Counted from the first letter of the stretch, positions 16,157-22,916 are shown. The stretch is DNA of 34,203 bases from Rhodospirillales bacterium (GCA_015490605.1 WFXL01000145.1:1-34203), one strand, 5' to 3'. Translations and numbers: made by a program. The notes: generated from the sequence alone by a model not told the origin.

Positions 16157-16185
16157 GGGGCCGGGGTCGGTCGGACCCCGGCCCC
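16157..16185 (-). terminator. 12-bp GC hairpin after the capsid genes
   Basis: GGGGCCGGGGTC at 16157-16168 pairs perfectly with GACCCCGGCCCC at 16174-16185 around a 5-base loop, 6 bases past the stop of the cement-position gene. It lacks a T-run. By analogy with capsid-downstream partial terminators in phages, it probably lowers transcription of the tail genes or protects the capsid mRNA 3' end. Confidence 0.65.
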
Positions 16186-16191
16186 GCAGGC

Positions 16192-16461
16192 TCAGTCGGC
16201 GTTGGTGCTGCCGAAGGGCGTGAGGTTGGTGACGTCGACGCTGGTGCCGTCGTTCGCCACCACCACCATCACACCATGGGAGGGCGCGCTGTCGATGGCG
16301 GCGTTGACGAAGATGAAGTCGCCCACCCGCAGCATCCGCGCTGCCTCGTTGAAGTAACCGAGATCGTCCACTTCCGACGGCAGGTCGGAAGTGCGGTAGT
16401 GCCACAGGGTGAAGCCGTTGGCGTAGGTCAGCGCGCTGAGGTTCTTGGGATCGTATGCCAT
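16192..16461 (-). CDS. Small phage protein in the cement/decoration position
   Basis: The 89-residue protein (MAYDPKNLSALTYANGF start, then LWHYRTSD, LGYFNEAARMLRVGDFIFV) belongs to a group of short proteins found directly after the capsid gene in many phages. The body looks like a small beta-barrel domain with the turn MLRVGDFIFVNAA. Bordetella phage BPP-1 has its cement protein next to its capsid gene, so a capsid-stabilising role is inferred from position and size. It begins 2 bases after the capsid stop and is followed by a strong hairpin. Confidence 0.8.
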   Translation of the reverse strand: MAYDPKNLSALTYANGFTLWHYRTSDLPSEVDDLGYFNEAARMLRVGDFIFVNAAIDSAPSHGVMVVVANDGTSVDVTNLTPFGSTNAD

Positions 16462-16463
16462 GA

Positions 16464-17282
16464 TCAGGCCTCCAGGCAGGGCATGCGGACGACACCGGCG
16501 GGATCGATCAGACCGGCACCCTGGGACATCATGTTCGAGACGAAGTAGGCGGCGCGGTCACCGTGCCAGGTGATGTCGGTGGTGATGTCCTGGCCGACGG
16601 CGTGACCCACGGCGCTCTTGTGGTACCAGAAGCACTGGCGCACGCCGGCCTCGAGCGGCAGCCCCGAGTGCGGGATCCACAGGGTGCCGAGCCAGTACTT
16701 CGCCTGGGTGCCGCGCCAGGGGAGATCGTTGTCGCCGACGAACTCGGCATTGGCGAACTCGGGCAGGTTGAGCAGCTCCGACCACTGCTTCCAGCCGATC
16801 ACCGCATAGCGCTGGCCATCGTCGGGGACGTCGTTGGCGCCGAGGATCTCGAACGCCTCCAGCACCTTCTCCTTGGTGAGGCCGGTGGTGGCATCGCCGG
16901 CGACGTTGGTGGTCTGGGCGAGGGCCTCGACGATGAGCTCGTCGGTCTTGCGCCCGAGGGCGAAGGCGCCGGCATTGGCCAGCACCTGGCGCTCGTCGAT
17001 GTTGGTCTTGAGCTCATCCAGCCGGTCGACCCACTCGCCGGCGTAATAGTCCACCAGGAACACCTCGACGGCGCTGAAGTCCACATTCATCACCGGCACC
17101 ATGCCGTGGCGCGCCTTGGTGGCGGCGGAACCGCGGCCGACCCGCTGGAACACGGTGGAGCTGCCCCGCACGCCGTTCTTGACGCGGACCGTGGGGCGCA
17201 GCTTCGAGCCCTGGCGCTGGTAGGCCTCGTGGACCTCGCGCTCGAACTGCTTGATGAAGGCCTGTTCGATGGTGATGCTCAT
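16464..17282 (-). CDS. Major capsid protein
   Basis: The 272-residue protein starts MSITIEQAFIKQFEREVHEA, then QRQGSKLRPTVRVKNGVRG, the opening of the capsid family found in BPP-1-like and related short-tailed phages. MNVDFSAVEVFLVDYYAGEW and IDERQVLANAGAFALGRKTD are the conserved middle region, followed by WKQWSELLNLPEFANAEFVG. It is predicted to form an HK97-fold shell. ATG 17282 is chosen because GGAG lies at proper spacing and members start here; an upstream ATG at 17336 gives an unrelated extension. The gene order scaffold-capsid-cement supports the call. Confidence 0.9.
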   Translation of the reverse strand: MSITIEQAFIKQFEREVHEAYQRQGSKLRPTVRVKNGVRGSSTVFQRVGRGSAATKARHGMVPVMNVDFSAVEVFLVDYYAGEWVDRLDELKTNIDERQVLANAGAFALGRKTDELIVEALAQTTNVAGDATTGLTKEKVLEAFEILGANDVPDDGQRYAVIGWKQWSELLNLPEFANAEFVGDNDLPWRGTQAKYWLGTLWIPHSGLPLEAGVRQCFWYHKSAVGHAVGQDITTDITWHGDRAAYFVSNMMSQGAGLIDPAGVVRMPCLEA

Positions 17283-17399
17283 GACAGCTCCGATCTCCGT
17301 TCGGGGTGAGCGGGAGGGTTCGGACCGGTTGTCCACATGGGGCCGATCCGTGGGGGAGAGCCCGCGGACCGTCGGGCGGTTGCCCGCGGGATCGCGGCG

Positions 17400-18380
17400 T
17401 CAGTCGCCGTAGAGCCGGCGGAAGCCCTCGGTGACCTGCGCCACGAATTCGGGGTCGCGATCGCGCCAGTAGCGGGGATCGCGCATCATCTCGACCAGCT
17501 GGTCCTCATCCGGCACGAGCCCGCCGCCCTCGGCCTCGGCGAACAGCTCGGGCTCCTCCGCCAGCGCCATGCGATGCAGCGCCAGCACGCCCTCATAGCT
17601 GGAACTCAGGGCCTCGGCGGTGGCGGGATCGAGCCGCCGCTGGGCGAAGTCGCGGAGCTCCCGGGCGATCGCCTCGAAGCGCTCGCGCCCGCCGAAATGG
17701 GCCTCGAGCCGCTCGCGCTCGCGGCGGGCGGTGGCCTCGGCCACCACCTCGGCCACCGCCGGCAGCAGCCGCTCGGCGGCGAGCTCATAGACCAGCTTCG
17801 CCTGGTCGCGGGTAAAGCCGGCCTCGTGCAGCCGCCGGTCAAGCTCGGGATCGCGTTCGATCAGCGGATGGGGCGAGTCGAAGTCATAGTCCTCCGGCCG
17901 CGCGGGCCAGCCCAGCGCCCTAAGGAGCCGCCGGCGCCCGGCCTCATCCTCGGGCCCCTCGGGCAGGCTCACCATGCGGCCGAGCTTGCGCTCGAGCTCG
18001 GCGTAGGATTCAAGCAGGGCGTCCACCCGCACCTCACCCCGCGCCGCATCCCAGAACTTCTCCGGTACGTGTGGCGGGCGCGGGCGGGGCATGGCCTCCC
18101 CGGGTTCGGTGCCTTCACTTTCGGCCGCATCGGCCTCGGTCACCGCGGCAGCGTCGGCTGCGGCGGCGGCATCGGCGGCGTCACCGGCGGGCATCCCGCC
18201 CTCGCCTCCGTCCGCCGGCGCGGTGGCTGCGGTCGCATCGGCGGTGCCGGTGTTCGCGTCGGCACCGGCGGTGGCCGGGGCGGTGTCCGTTGCGAACGGC
18301 TCGGTTGCCGGCATGCCGGAGGGCACGTCCCGTTCGGGCTCGGGGCTGGGCAGGTCGGTCGAGGATGGCAGGACGGTCAT
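17400..18380 (-). CDS. Capsid scaffolding protein
   Basis: The 326-residue protein lies directly before the capsid gene. Residues 1-100 are low-complexity, rich in Ala, Asp, Thr and Pro and probably disordered. The conserved part begins VPEKFWDAARGEVRVDALLE, then YAELERKLGRMVSLPEG and GWPARPEDYDFDSPHP, a string typical of T7-like and BPP-1-like scaffolds. The C-terminal half is charged and helical and ends in WRDRDPEFVAQVTEGFRRLY. It should guide capsid assembly and then leave the shell. ATG 18380 is chosen with GAGGAG 6 bases upstream; the longer frame invades the Bbp19-like gene. Confidence 0.86.
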   Translation of the reverse strand: MTVLPSSTDLPSPEPERDVPSGMPATEPFATDTAPATAGADANTGTADATAATAPADGGEGGMPAGDAADAAAAADAAAVTEADAAESEGTEPGEAMPRPRPPHVPEKFWDAARGEVRVDALLESYAELERKLGRMVSLPEGPEDEAGRRRLLRALGWPARPEDYDFDSPHPLIERDPELDRRLHEAGFTRDQAKLVYELAAERLLPAVAEVVAEATARRERERLEAHFGGRERFEAIARELRDFAQRRLDPATAEALSSSYEGVLALHRMALAEEPELFAEAEGGGLVPDEDQLVEMMRDPRYWRDRDPEFVAQVTEGFRRLYGD

Positions 18381-18390
18381 GGCAGGCTCC

Positions 18391-18657
18391 TCACTGACGG
18401 CGCTCGCGGGCCTGGCGGACGAGGCTCTCGATGTGGGCGACGACGCTGCGCTGGCCCTCCACGTGGCGCAGCACCGCATCCGGGGCGGTGGGCGGCACCC
18501 GCCGGCCGAGAAAGGCGCGGCGCAGATAGTCCAGCACGCGGCGGCCGGCGGGGGTGTCGAAACAGGCGGCGAACAGCTCCACCAGCTCGTCCGACGCCTG
18601 GCGCGCGGCGGCGGGATCCAGGCGGCTCCAGCCGCGGCGGGAGGTGCGGGGCCTCAT
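18391..18657 (-). CDS. Bbp19-like phage protein
   Basis: The 88-residue protein carries the motif CFDTPAGRRVLDYLRRAFLG near residue 33 and EGQRSVVAHIESLVR near the end. This resembles the small Bbp19 family of Bordetella phage BPP-1, located between portal and scaffold. Function is unknown; its fixed place suggests a role in procapsid assembly. ATG 18657 overlaps the portal stop by 4 bases, so it is translationally coupled, and the scaffold start follows 10 bases after its stop. Confidence 0.78.
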   Translation of the reverse strand: MRPRTSRRGWSRLDPAAARQASDELVELFAACFDTPAGRRVLDYLRRAFLGRRVPPTAPDAVLRHVEGQRSVVAHIESLVRQARERRQ

Positions 18658-20150
18658 GGCCGCTCCTCCCGGCCCACCGCCTGGGCCAACAGTGTCAGCG
18701 GGTTACCGTCGCGCACGAACTCCGCCGGCACACCCAGCCGTTCGGCGAGCCAGCGCACCGCCGCCCCCACCTCCACCAGCGGGCGGGCGACCTCACCGAG
18801 ACGCTCGACGGTCTCGAGCCACAGCAACACATTGCGCACATCCTGACGTGCCTGTTCACGGGCGAGCGGTGTGCGGAAGGCGACCTCGACGGTGTGGCCG
18901 TCCACCGGCAGGTCGGGAATGGCGCCGCGGCGGCGGAGGATGTGGACCGCCCGATCCAGAAGCGGGCGCAACAGTTCGCCCTCGAGCCGGCCATAGATGG
19001 CACCCAGCAGGCGGGCCATCTCGGCGCTGCGCTCCAGCACCTCGGTGGCGGTCATGCGCGGGCCGTCCACCGGCCCCAGCCGGTCCACCAGCAGCGCATG
19101 ACGGATGCGGGCGCGGAGATCCGACAGCACCAGCTCGGAGACATCAAAGCGGCCGGGGGTCTCGAGCGGGGTGAGGCCGGCGGAGCCCGGCGCCTTGGGG
19201 ATGATGCTGCCGGGCGAGAGGTCGATGTTGGCCGGATTGAGCACGCCATCGTCCTCGGCCAGCCAGATGCCGGTGACGGCGATGGAGGCGTTCTGCAGGA
19301 TCAGCTCCACCACCTTGTTGGCGGTGCGGATGTCGGGCAGCGCCGTCATCACCGGCGAACGGCCGTAGGTCTCGCCGGCGGCCTTGAGCCAGCGGAAGGT
19401 GAGGAAGGGGGAGTGGGCGAAACGGCCGCGGGCGAGCACCACCGCGGTGGGAAGACCGGCACTGCGGGCGGGGATGAAGGCGGCATAGTGCCAGCCGTCC
19501 TCGGCCGCCAGCACCGCCTCCACCAGCTCCGCCGGCCGCTCGGGCTCCTCCTCCATGCGCGCCATCAGCTCCGGCGGCAACTCGGCAGCCGGAAAGCGCT
19601 CGCGCAACTGACCCCAGCTGGGACTGGTGCGGCGGAACTGCCGGGTGATGCGGCCGTCGGCATCGCCCAGCACGAACATCTCCGTCACCGGCACGGCGGT
19701 GAAGCGGAAGGCCGAAGGTGCCCCCAGCGGCGCCTCACGGAACAGCAGGGTGGCGGTGCCGGCGGTGACCAGGTCCAGAAGACACTGGTGCAGCTCCACA
19801 TAGAGGTTGGAGCGGGCGAAATGGCCCTCGATCACTCGGGTGGCGCGCTCCAGTTCGGGCGCGAGGGCGGCGCGGGTGGCCTCGTCCAGGTCGGTGCCGG
19901 GGGTGAGCTCGAACCAGCGCGACCAGGGCGGGGCGAGCTCGGCCAAGAGACTGGCGGCGAGCTGTTCGGTGGCATCGCAGGCGGTGCCGTCGAACAGCTC
20001 GTCTTGGGTGCGCACCGCCTCCCCGAGGCGGCCGGCACGCACCGGGGCGGCATAGGCGAAACATTCCTGCCAGAGGGGTTCCCAGCTCTTACGGCGGCGG
20101 CTGGCCTCGGCGAACAGATGGTCGAGGGTGGCCGGGGACGGCGCGGACAT
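18654..20150 (-). CDS. Phage portal (head-to-tail connector) protein
   Basis: The 498-residue protein is the first structural gene of the cluster. It has the T7-type portal opening SWEPLWQECFAYAAPVR, then TQDELFDGTACDATEQLAAS, SLLAELAPPWSRWFELTPG and, further on, FLTFRWLKAAGETYGRSPVM, the diagnostic RW.....ETYGRSP signature. NKVVELILQNASIAVTGIW and MTATEVLERSAEM follow. It forms the dodecameric ring through which the terminase loads DNA. ATG 20150 has GGAG upstream and sits 59 bases from the neighbouring small gene, behind its own predicted promoter; the longer open frame upstream is not coding. Confidence 0.9.
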   Translation of the reverse strand: MSAPSPATLDHLFAEASRRRKSWEPLWQECFAYAAPVRAGRLGEAVRTQDELFDGTACDATEQLAASLLAELAPPWSRWFELTPGTDLDEATRAALAPELERATRVIEGHFARSNLYVELHQCLLDLVTAGTATLLFREAPLGAPSAFRFTAVPVTEMFVLGDADGRITRQFRRTSPSWGQLRERFPAAELPPELMARMEEEPERPAELVEAVLAAEDGWHYAAFIPARSAGLPTAVVLARGRFAHSPFLTFRWLKAAGETYGRSPVMTALPDIRTANKVVELILQNASIAVTGIWLAEDDGVLNPANIDLSPGSIIPKAPGSAGLTPLETPGRFDVSELVLSDLRARIRHALLVDRLGPVDGPRMTATEVLERSAEMARLLGAIYGRLEGELLRPLLDRAVHILRRRGAIPDLPVDGHTVEVAFRTPLAREQARQDVRNVLLWLETVERLGEVARPLVEVGAAVRWLAERLGVPAEFVRDGNPLTLLAQAVGREERP

Positions 20151-20184
20151 TCGCGGTCTCCGCTCAGGACTTTGTGCGGGTGTA

Positions 20185-20213
20185 ACGGTATTTATTCCTA
20201 AACCCGCTGTCAA
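20185..20213 (-). promoter_or_regulatory. Promoter of the virion gene operon
   Basis: On the minus strand TTGACA (20213-20208), a 17-base AT-rich spacer and TACCGT (20190-20185) precede the portal gene; transcription would start near 20178. The -35 is perfect and the -10 weak, so activation may be needed. Flanking GCGGGT and ACCCGC form a 6-bp inverted repeat across the promoter that could bind a regulator. The -35 overlaps the stop codon of the upstream small gene. Confidence 0.55.
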
Positions 20214-20635
20214 GCCCGTGGCCGGGCCACCAGCACACAACGCCGATCCCGCCGCAGCCGGCGGTAGAGCGCCCACGGCGTGAGCGGCGGCCGCCCGCCG
20301 AGCCCCAGCAGCCGGCGGGTGAGCTCCACGCAGGAGAAGGGTGCGGGCAGCAACCGCCGCGCCCGCGGGGCCACCACCGGAGCCACTAGGCCCAGCACGG
20401 TGGCACCCAGGCGGGCGTAGCTCCGGGCCAGCGGCTCGACACCCACGTCCGGAGCGGGCATGATGTGGACGCCGGAGGCGCGGCTGTCGCACAGGATCCA
20501 TCCGTCGCCGGCGCGCAACAGACAGAAGCAGTGGCGGAAGCCCGGGGTGAGGGGGCGCAGCCAGCGGCTGTCGGGTCGGTCCTCGAACACCACGAGGGCG
20601 GTGATCTGCGCGGCGGGACGATGAGGGGGGCTCAT
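20210..20635 (-). CDS. Small phage-linked protein with His-Cys and Ser-Cys-Val-Glu motifs
   Basis: The 141-residue protein is not a named family to me. It shows GFRHCFCLLRAGDGWILCD at residues 32-50 and FSCVELTRRLLGL at 100-112, followed by LTPWALYRRL. An early His (H35), an Asp (D50) and a Cys opening a helix (C102) recall circularly permuted NlpC/P60 or papain-like folds, so a cysteine-hydrolase or inactive relative is a guess. ATG 20635 is chosen because AGGA lies 8 bases upstream; ATG 20641 is too close to it. It sits between the virion operon and the regulator, divergent from the latter, with its own promoter overlapping the shared operator. Confidence 0.7.
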   Translation of the reverse strand: MSPPHRPAAQITALVVFEDRPDSRWLRPLTPGFRHCFCLLRAGDGWILCDSRASGVHIMPAPDVGVEPLARSYARLGATVLGLVAPVVAPRARRLLPAPFSCVELTRRLLGLGGRPPLTPWALYRRLRRDRRCVLVARPRA

Positions 20636-20664
20636 GCGCATGTTCCTGCGTCTCTGGGATAGGG

Positions 20665-20693
20665 ATCCTTGACTCGGCAGGTTTTCCTGTCAA
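20665..20693 (-). promoter_or_regulatory. Leftward promoter of the small His/Cys gene
   Basis: TTGACA at 20693-20688 (minus strand), 17-base spacer, then AAGGAT at 20670-20665. The -35 is consensus and the -10 poor. It gives a leader of about 20 bases before ATG 20635. It overlaps the dyad at 20671-20696, so repressor binding would block it. Confidence 0.45.
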
Positions 20694-20696
20694 GTC
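20671..20696. promoter_or_regulatory. Putative repressor operator (26-bp dyad)
   Basis: GACTCGGCAGG-TTTT-CCTGTCAAGTC is an interrupted palindrome centred at 20683.5 with 9 of 13 half-site positions symmetric, including the inner CAGG/CCTG and outer GACT/AGTC. It overlaps a leftward -35 (TTGACA) and a rightward TTGACT at 20669-20674, the position expected for a divergent repressor to control both sides. Confidence 0.5.
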
Positions 20697-20736
20697 TGCC
20701 GGCGACCACGGAAGGGGTTCGGGAGCGGGGCGCACC

Positions 20737-21372
20737 ATGCTGACGCACGATCAGATCTGGCGCGGAATCGACCGACTCGCGGAGCGTCACGGCCTCTCCC
20801 CGTCCGCCCTCGCCCGCAAGGCCGGCCTTGATCCCACCACCTTCAACCGCAGCAAGCGCCGCACCCGCGAGGGCAAGTTGCGCTGGCCCAGCACCGAGAG
20901 CCTCGCCAAGGTGCTGCAGGCCACCGGCACCAGCTTCCAGGAGTTCGTCGCCCTCATCGAGGACAATCCCGAGCCGCCCGCGACCCCACCTAGGCGACTG
21001 CGGGCGCGCCGGCTGGGCGAGCTCGAGCCGCTGGTGCATCTGGATGCCAGCGGCTTTCCCCTGGGCGAGTGGGACGAGATCGACTTCCCCCGGATCGAGG
21101 ATCCCGACGCCTACGGCATCGAACTTGATCGCGACGTGGCCCCACCCTGCTATCGCACCGGCGATCTGGTGCTGGTGTCACCCCGCCAGAGCGTGCGCCG
21201 CGCCGATCGGGTGCTGCTGTGCACCCGCGACGGCGAGCTGCTGTTCGGCGTGCTTGATCGCCGCACCCTCACCCGGGTGGTGCTGGATCCCCTCGACCCG
21301 CGCGGCCAGCCGCGCGATCTGCCGGCCGAGGAGCTGGCCTGGCTCGCCCGCATCGTGATGGTCTCCCAGTAA
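20737..21372 (+). CDS. LexA/CI-like repressor with degenerate S24 peptidase domain
   Basis: The 211-residue regulator has an N-terminal helix-turn-helix (LAERHGLSPSALARKAGLD, then TTFNRSKR) and the LRWPSTESLAKVLQATG string of an alphaproteobacterial LexA-related family. The C-terminal half keeps the S24 fold outline (YRTGDLVLVSP, DRVLLCTRDGELL, LAWLARIVMVSQ). Against the usual GDSMxPxYRxGD, this protein reads RDVAPPCYRTGD, so the nucleophile Ser is Val134. The usual Lys in GEVMAK is Gly171. The Ala-Gly cleavage site is also not evident (LDASGF). It should dimerise and bind DNA but not self-cleave with RecA. It diverges from the phage genes over the predicted operator. Confidence 0.88.
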   Translation: MLTHDQIWRGIDRLAERHGLSPSALARKAGLDPTTFNRSKRRTREGKLRWPSTESLAKVLQATGTSFQEFVALIEDNPEPPATPPRRLRARRLGELEPLVHLDASGFPLGEWDEIDFPRIEDPDAYGIELDRDVAPPCYRTGDLVLVSPRQSVRRADRVLLCTRDGELLFGVLDRRTLTRVVLDPLDPRGQPRDLPAEELAWLARIVMVSQ

Positions 21373-21537
21373 GCCCCGGCCCGCCGCACTCACGGCCGCG
21401 TGGGCAAGCCTCGAGAGTGGAGCAGCAGGCGCCGAAACCGCCTTCGCCGATGACGGGGTTGCCGTGGAGAGCGCGCAAAGCGGCGCCTTGGTGCCGGCGC
21501 TCTTGGGATGGCGCGGGGAGACCGGGACCAGCCCCGC

Positions 21538-21611
21538 GCGAACGCCCCCCGCGGCTCCGCCCTGCGGTCGCCCTGGTCCGCCATCCACCGCGAGGCCACC
21601 AGGGCGTTCGC
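21538..21611. repeat. Nested inverted repeats
   Basis: GCGAACGCCC (21538-21547) and GGGCGTTCGC (21602-21611) are exact inverted copies. Inside, CGCCCTGGT (21569-21577) pairs with ACCAGGGCG (21598-21606). The right arms share bases 21602-21606, so the two stems compete. They lie directly next to a terminator on the minus strand. Confidence 0.7.
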
Positions 21612-21638
21612 AAAAAAGGTGGCCGCCCGCAGGCGGCC
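21612..21638 (-). terminator. Intrinsic terminator for leftward transcription
   Basis: Read on the minus strand, GGCCGCC-TGCG-GGCGGCC (21638-21621) is followed by ACC and six T residues (21617-21612). It lies about 140 bases after the polyprenyl synthase stop and would end that transcript before it runs antisense into the repressor gene. Confidence 0.75.
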
Positions 21639-21776
21639 CAAGTCGAGGCAGGCGTCACGACATCGGGGAGGACGGGAGGGAGAAGGGACAGCCCCTTTCT
21701 CGCTGCCCGGCCTCCTTCCTAGCAGCCGAATCCTAACGGATGGTTAACGCCGTGCGGGAAACGCCGAGGGCATATC

Positions 21777-22799
21777 TCAGTATGCGCGGGCGATGCAGAA
21801 ATCCACCAGCCCCAGGAGCGCCTCGCGAAAGCGCGACGGCGGGAACACCGAAAGCGCCTGCCGCGCCTCCTCGCCGTAGGCCCGCGCCCGCTCCAGGGTG
21901 GCGCCCACGGTGCCGTGGCGGGCGAGGATGGCACAGGCCCGCTCGAGGTCGCCCTCGCGCTGGTCCAGCTGTTCCAGGGTCCGCTGCCAGAAGGCCCGCT
22001 CCTCCCCATCCGCCCGCGCCAGCGCCAGAATCACCGGCAGGGTGAGCTTGCCCTCGCGGAAATCGTCGCCCACCCCCTTGCCCAGACGTCCGGGGTCGGC
22101 GGCATAGTCGAGGGCATCATCCACCAGCTGGAAGGCGATTCCGAGATGACGCCCATAGCGCCCCAGCGCCTCCTCCTCCGCCGGTGGCCGCCCGGCCACC
22201 GCGGCGCCCACCCGGCAGGCGGCCTCGAACAGGGCCGCGGTCTTGGCCTCGATCACCGCGAGATAGCGGGCCTCATCGGTGGTAAGATCGCCCGTGGTCT
22301 CCAGCTGGGCCACCTCGCCCTCGGCGATGATCGCCGACGCCCGCGCCAGAATCTCCAAAACCCGCAGGCTGCCGTCGGCGGTCATCAGCTGGAACGCCCG
22401 CGAGAACAGAAAGTCGCCCACCAGCACCGGCGCCTTGTTGCCCCAGATGGCGTTGGCCGAGGCACGCCCGCGCCGCAGATCGCTGCCGTCCACCACATCG
22501 TCGTGCAGCAGCGTGGCCGTGTGGATGAACTCGACGCAGGTGGCAAGGCCGATGTGGCGATCGCCGGCATAGCCGCACAGCCGCGCCGCCAGGAGCGTCA
22601 GCAGCGGCCGGATGCGCTTGCCCCCGGCCGCCACCAGATGGCGCGCGAGCTCTGCCACCAGCGGCACCCGGCTCTCCAGCCGCGCCACCACCAGCCGGTT
22701 GACCCGGGCGAGATCCTCGGCGACCAGAAGCCGGGCCCGCTCGAAGGCGTCCTCGGCGACCGCCTCGGGGCGGGCAGGGGCCAGGGATCCGATGCGCAA
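21777..22799 (-). CDS. ispB: Long-chain polyprenyl diphosphate synthase (octaprenyl/decaprenyl type)
   Basis: The 340-residue enzyme condenses isopentenyl diphosphate onto an allylic primer to make the ubiquinone side chain. It shows GGKRIRPLLTLLAARL near residue 59, the first Asp-rich motif HDDVVD (D100-D104) with the RRGRASANAIWGNKAPVLVG block after it, and the second motif FQLVDDALDY followed by GVGDDFREGKLTLPVI. These are typical of solanesyl/octaprenyl synthases; chain length cannot be read directly, and ubiquinone-10 with a decaprenyl chain is common in alphaproteobacteria. ATG 22799 is followed by the conserved start region. The gene diverges from the DUF2007 gene, a common alphaproteobacterial arrangement, across a short region with a perfect dyad. 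Confidence 0.93.
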   Translation of the reverse strand: MRIGSLAPARPEAVAEDAFERARLLVAEDLARVNRLVVARLESRVPLVAELARHLVAAGGKRIRPLLTLLAARLCGYAGDRHIGLATCVEFIHTATLLHDDVVDGSDLRRGRASANAIWGNKAPVLVGDFLFSRAFQLMTADGSLRVLEILARASAIIAEGEVAQLETTGDLTTDEARYLAVIEAKTAALFEAACRVGAAVAGRPPAEEEALGRYGRHLGIAFQLVDDALDYAADPGRLGKGVGDDFREGKLTLPVILALARADGEERAFWQRTLEQLDQREGDLERACAILARHGTVGATLERARAYGEEARQALSVFPPSRFREALLGLVDFCIARAY

Positions 22800-22823
22800 A
22801 CGCTCCCTCCTGCGGGGATAGTC

Positions 22824-22842
22824 CGGACGGTCTCACCGTCCG
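22824..22842. promoter_or_regulatory. Perfect dyad in the divergent region
   Basis: CGGACGGT-CTC-ACCGTCCG is a perfect 8-3-8 palindrome between the divergent polyprenyl synthase and DUF2007 genes. It could be an operator or a hairpin in the synthase mRNA leader (about 25 bases before its ATG). No convincing -35/-10 pair was found around it. Confidence 0.45.
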
Positions 22843-22916
22843 CACGGATTCGCAAACACGGAATCCCCCATGTGAGCAAGGGGTGAGGTGGTCGCGGCCA
22901 GCGGCGGAGGCAAGCC

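Larger units (their letters stand above)
11648..21372. mobile_element. T7-like virion gene cassette with repressor (prophage remnant or domesticated particle)
   Basis: Nine leftward genes run portal, Bbp19-like, scaffold, major capsid, cement-position protein, tail adaptor, tail nozzle, small helical protein and large terminase. Upstream lie a small His/Cys protein and a divergent LexA-like regulator. The order matches T7-type short-tailed phages, including the late terminase. All frames are intact, with gaps of about 120 bases or less. Not visible are an integrase, attachment repeats, RNA polymerase, replication genes, large internal ejection proteins, tail fibres, small terminase and lysis genes. 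Base composition matches the flanks, suggesting long residence. The boundaries given are those of the recognisable genes, not observed attachment sites. Confidence 0.85.
21373..21776. other. Gene-free structured region between repressor and polyprenyl synthase genes
   Basis: This 404-base region holds no gene I can support but is rich in inverted repeats: 21538-21547 with 21602-21611 (10 bp), 21569-21577 with 21598-21606 (9 bp), a terminator at 21612-21638 and a near-dyad at 21680-21701. Several short frames are open, as expected at this GC content, without ribosome-binding sites. It may contain a dispersed structured repeat or a small RNA. It also marks the right edge of the phage cassette; no tRNA or attachment duplication is seen. 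Confidence 0.5.

Noticed and set aside
17337-20201. 954-codon rightward open frame opposite the phage genes
   Set aside because: It is a high-GC shadow of portal, scaffold and capsid-region genes, with His/Gly/Arg-rich, family-less sequence and no ribosome-binding site.
21390-21641. Short minus-strand frame in the structured intergenic region
   Set aside because: No ribosome-binding site, Arg/Pro-rich shadow-like composition, and it runs across a terminator hairpin.
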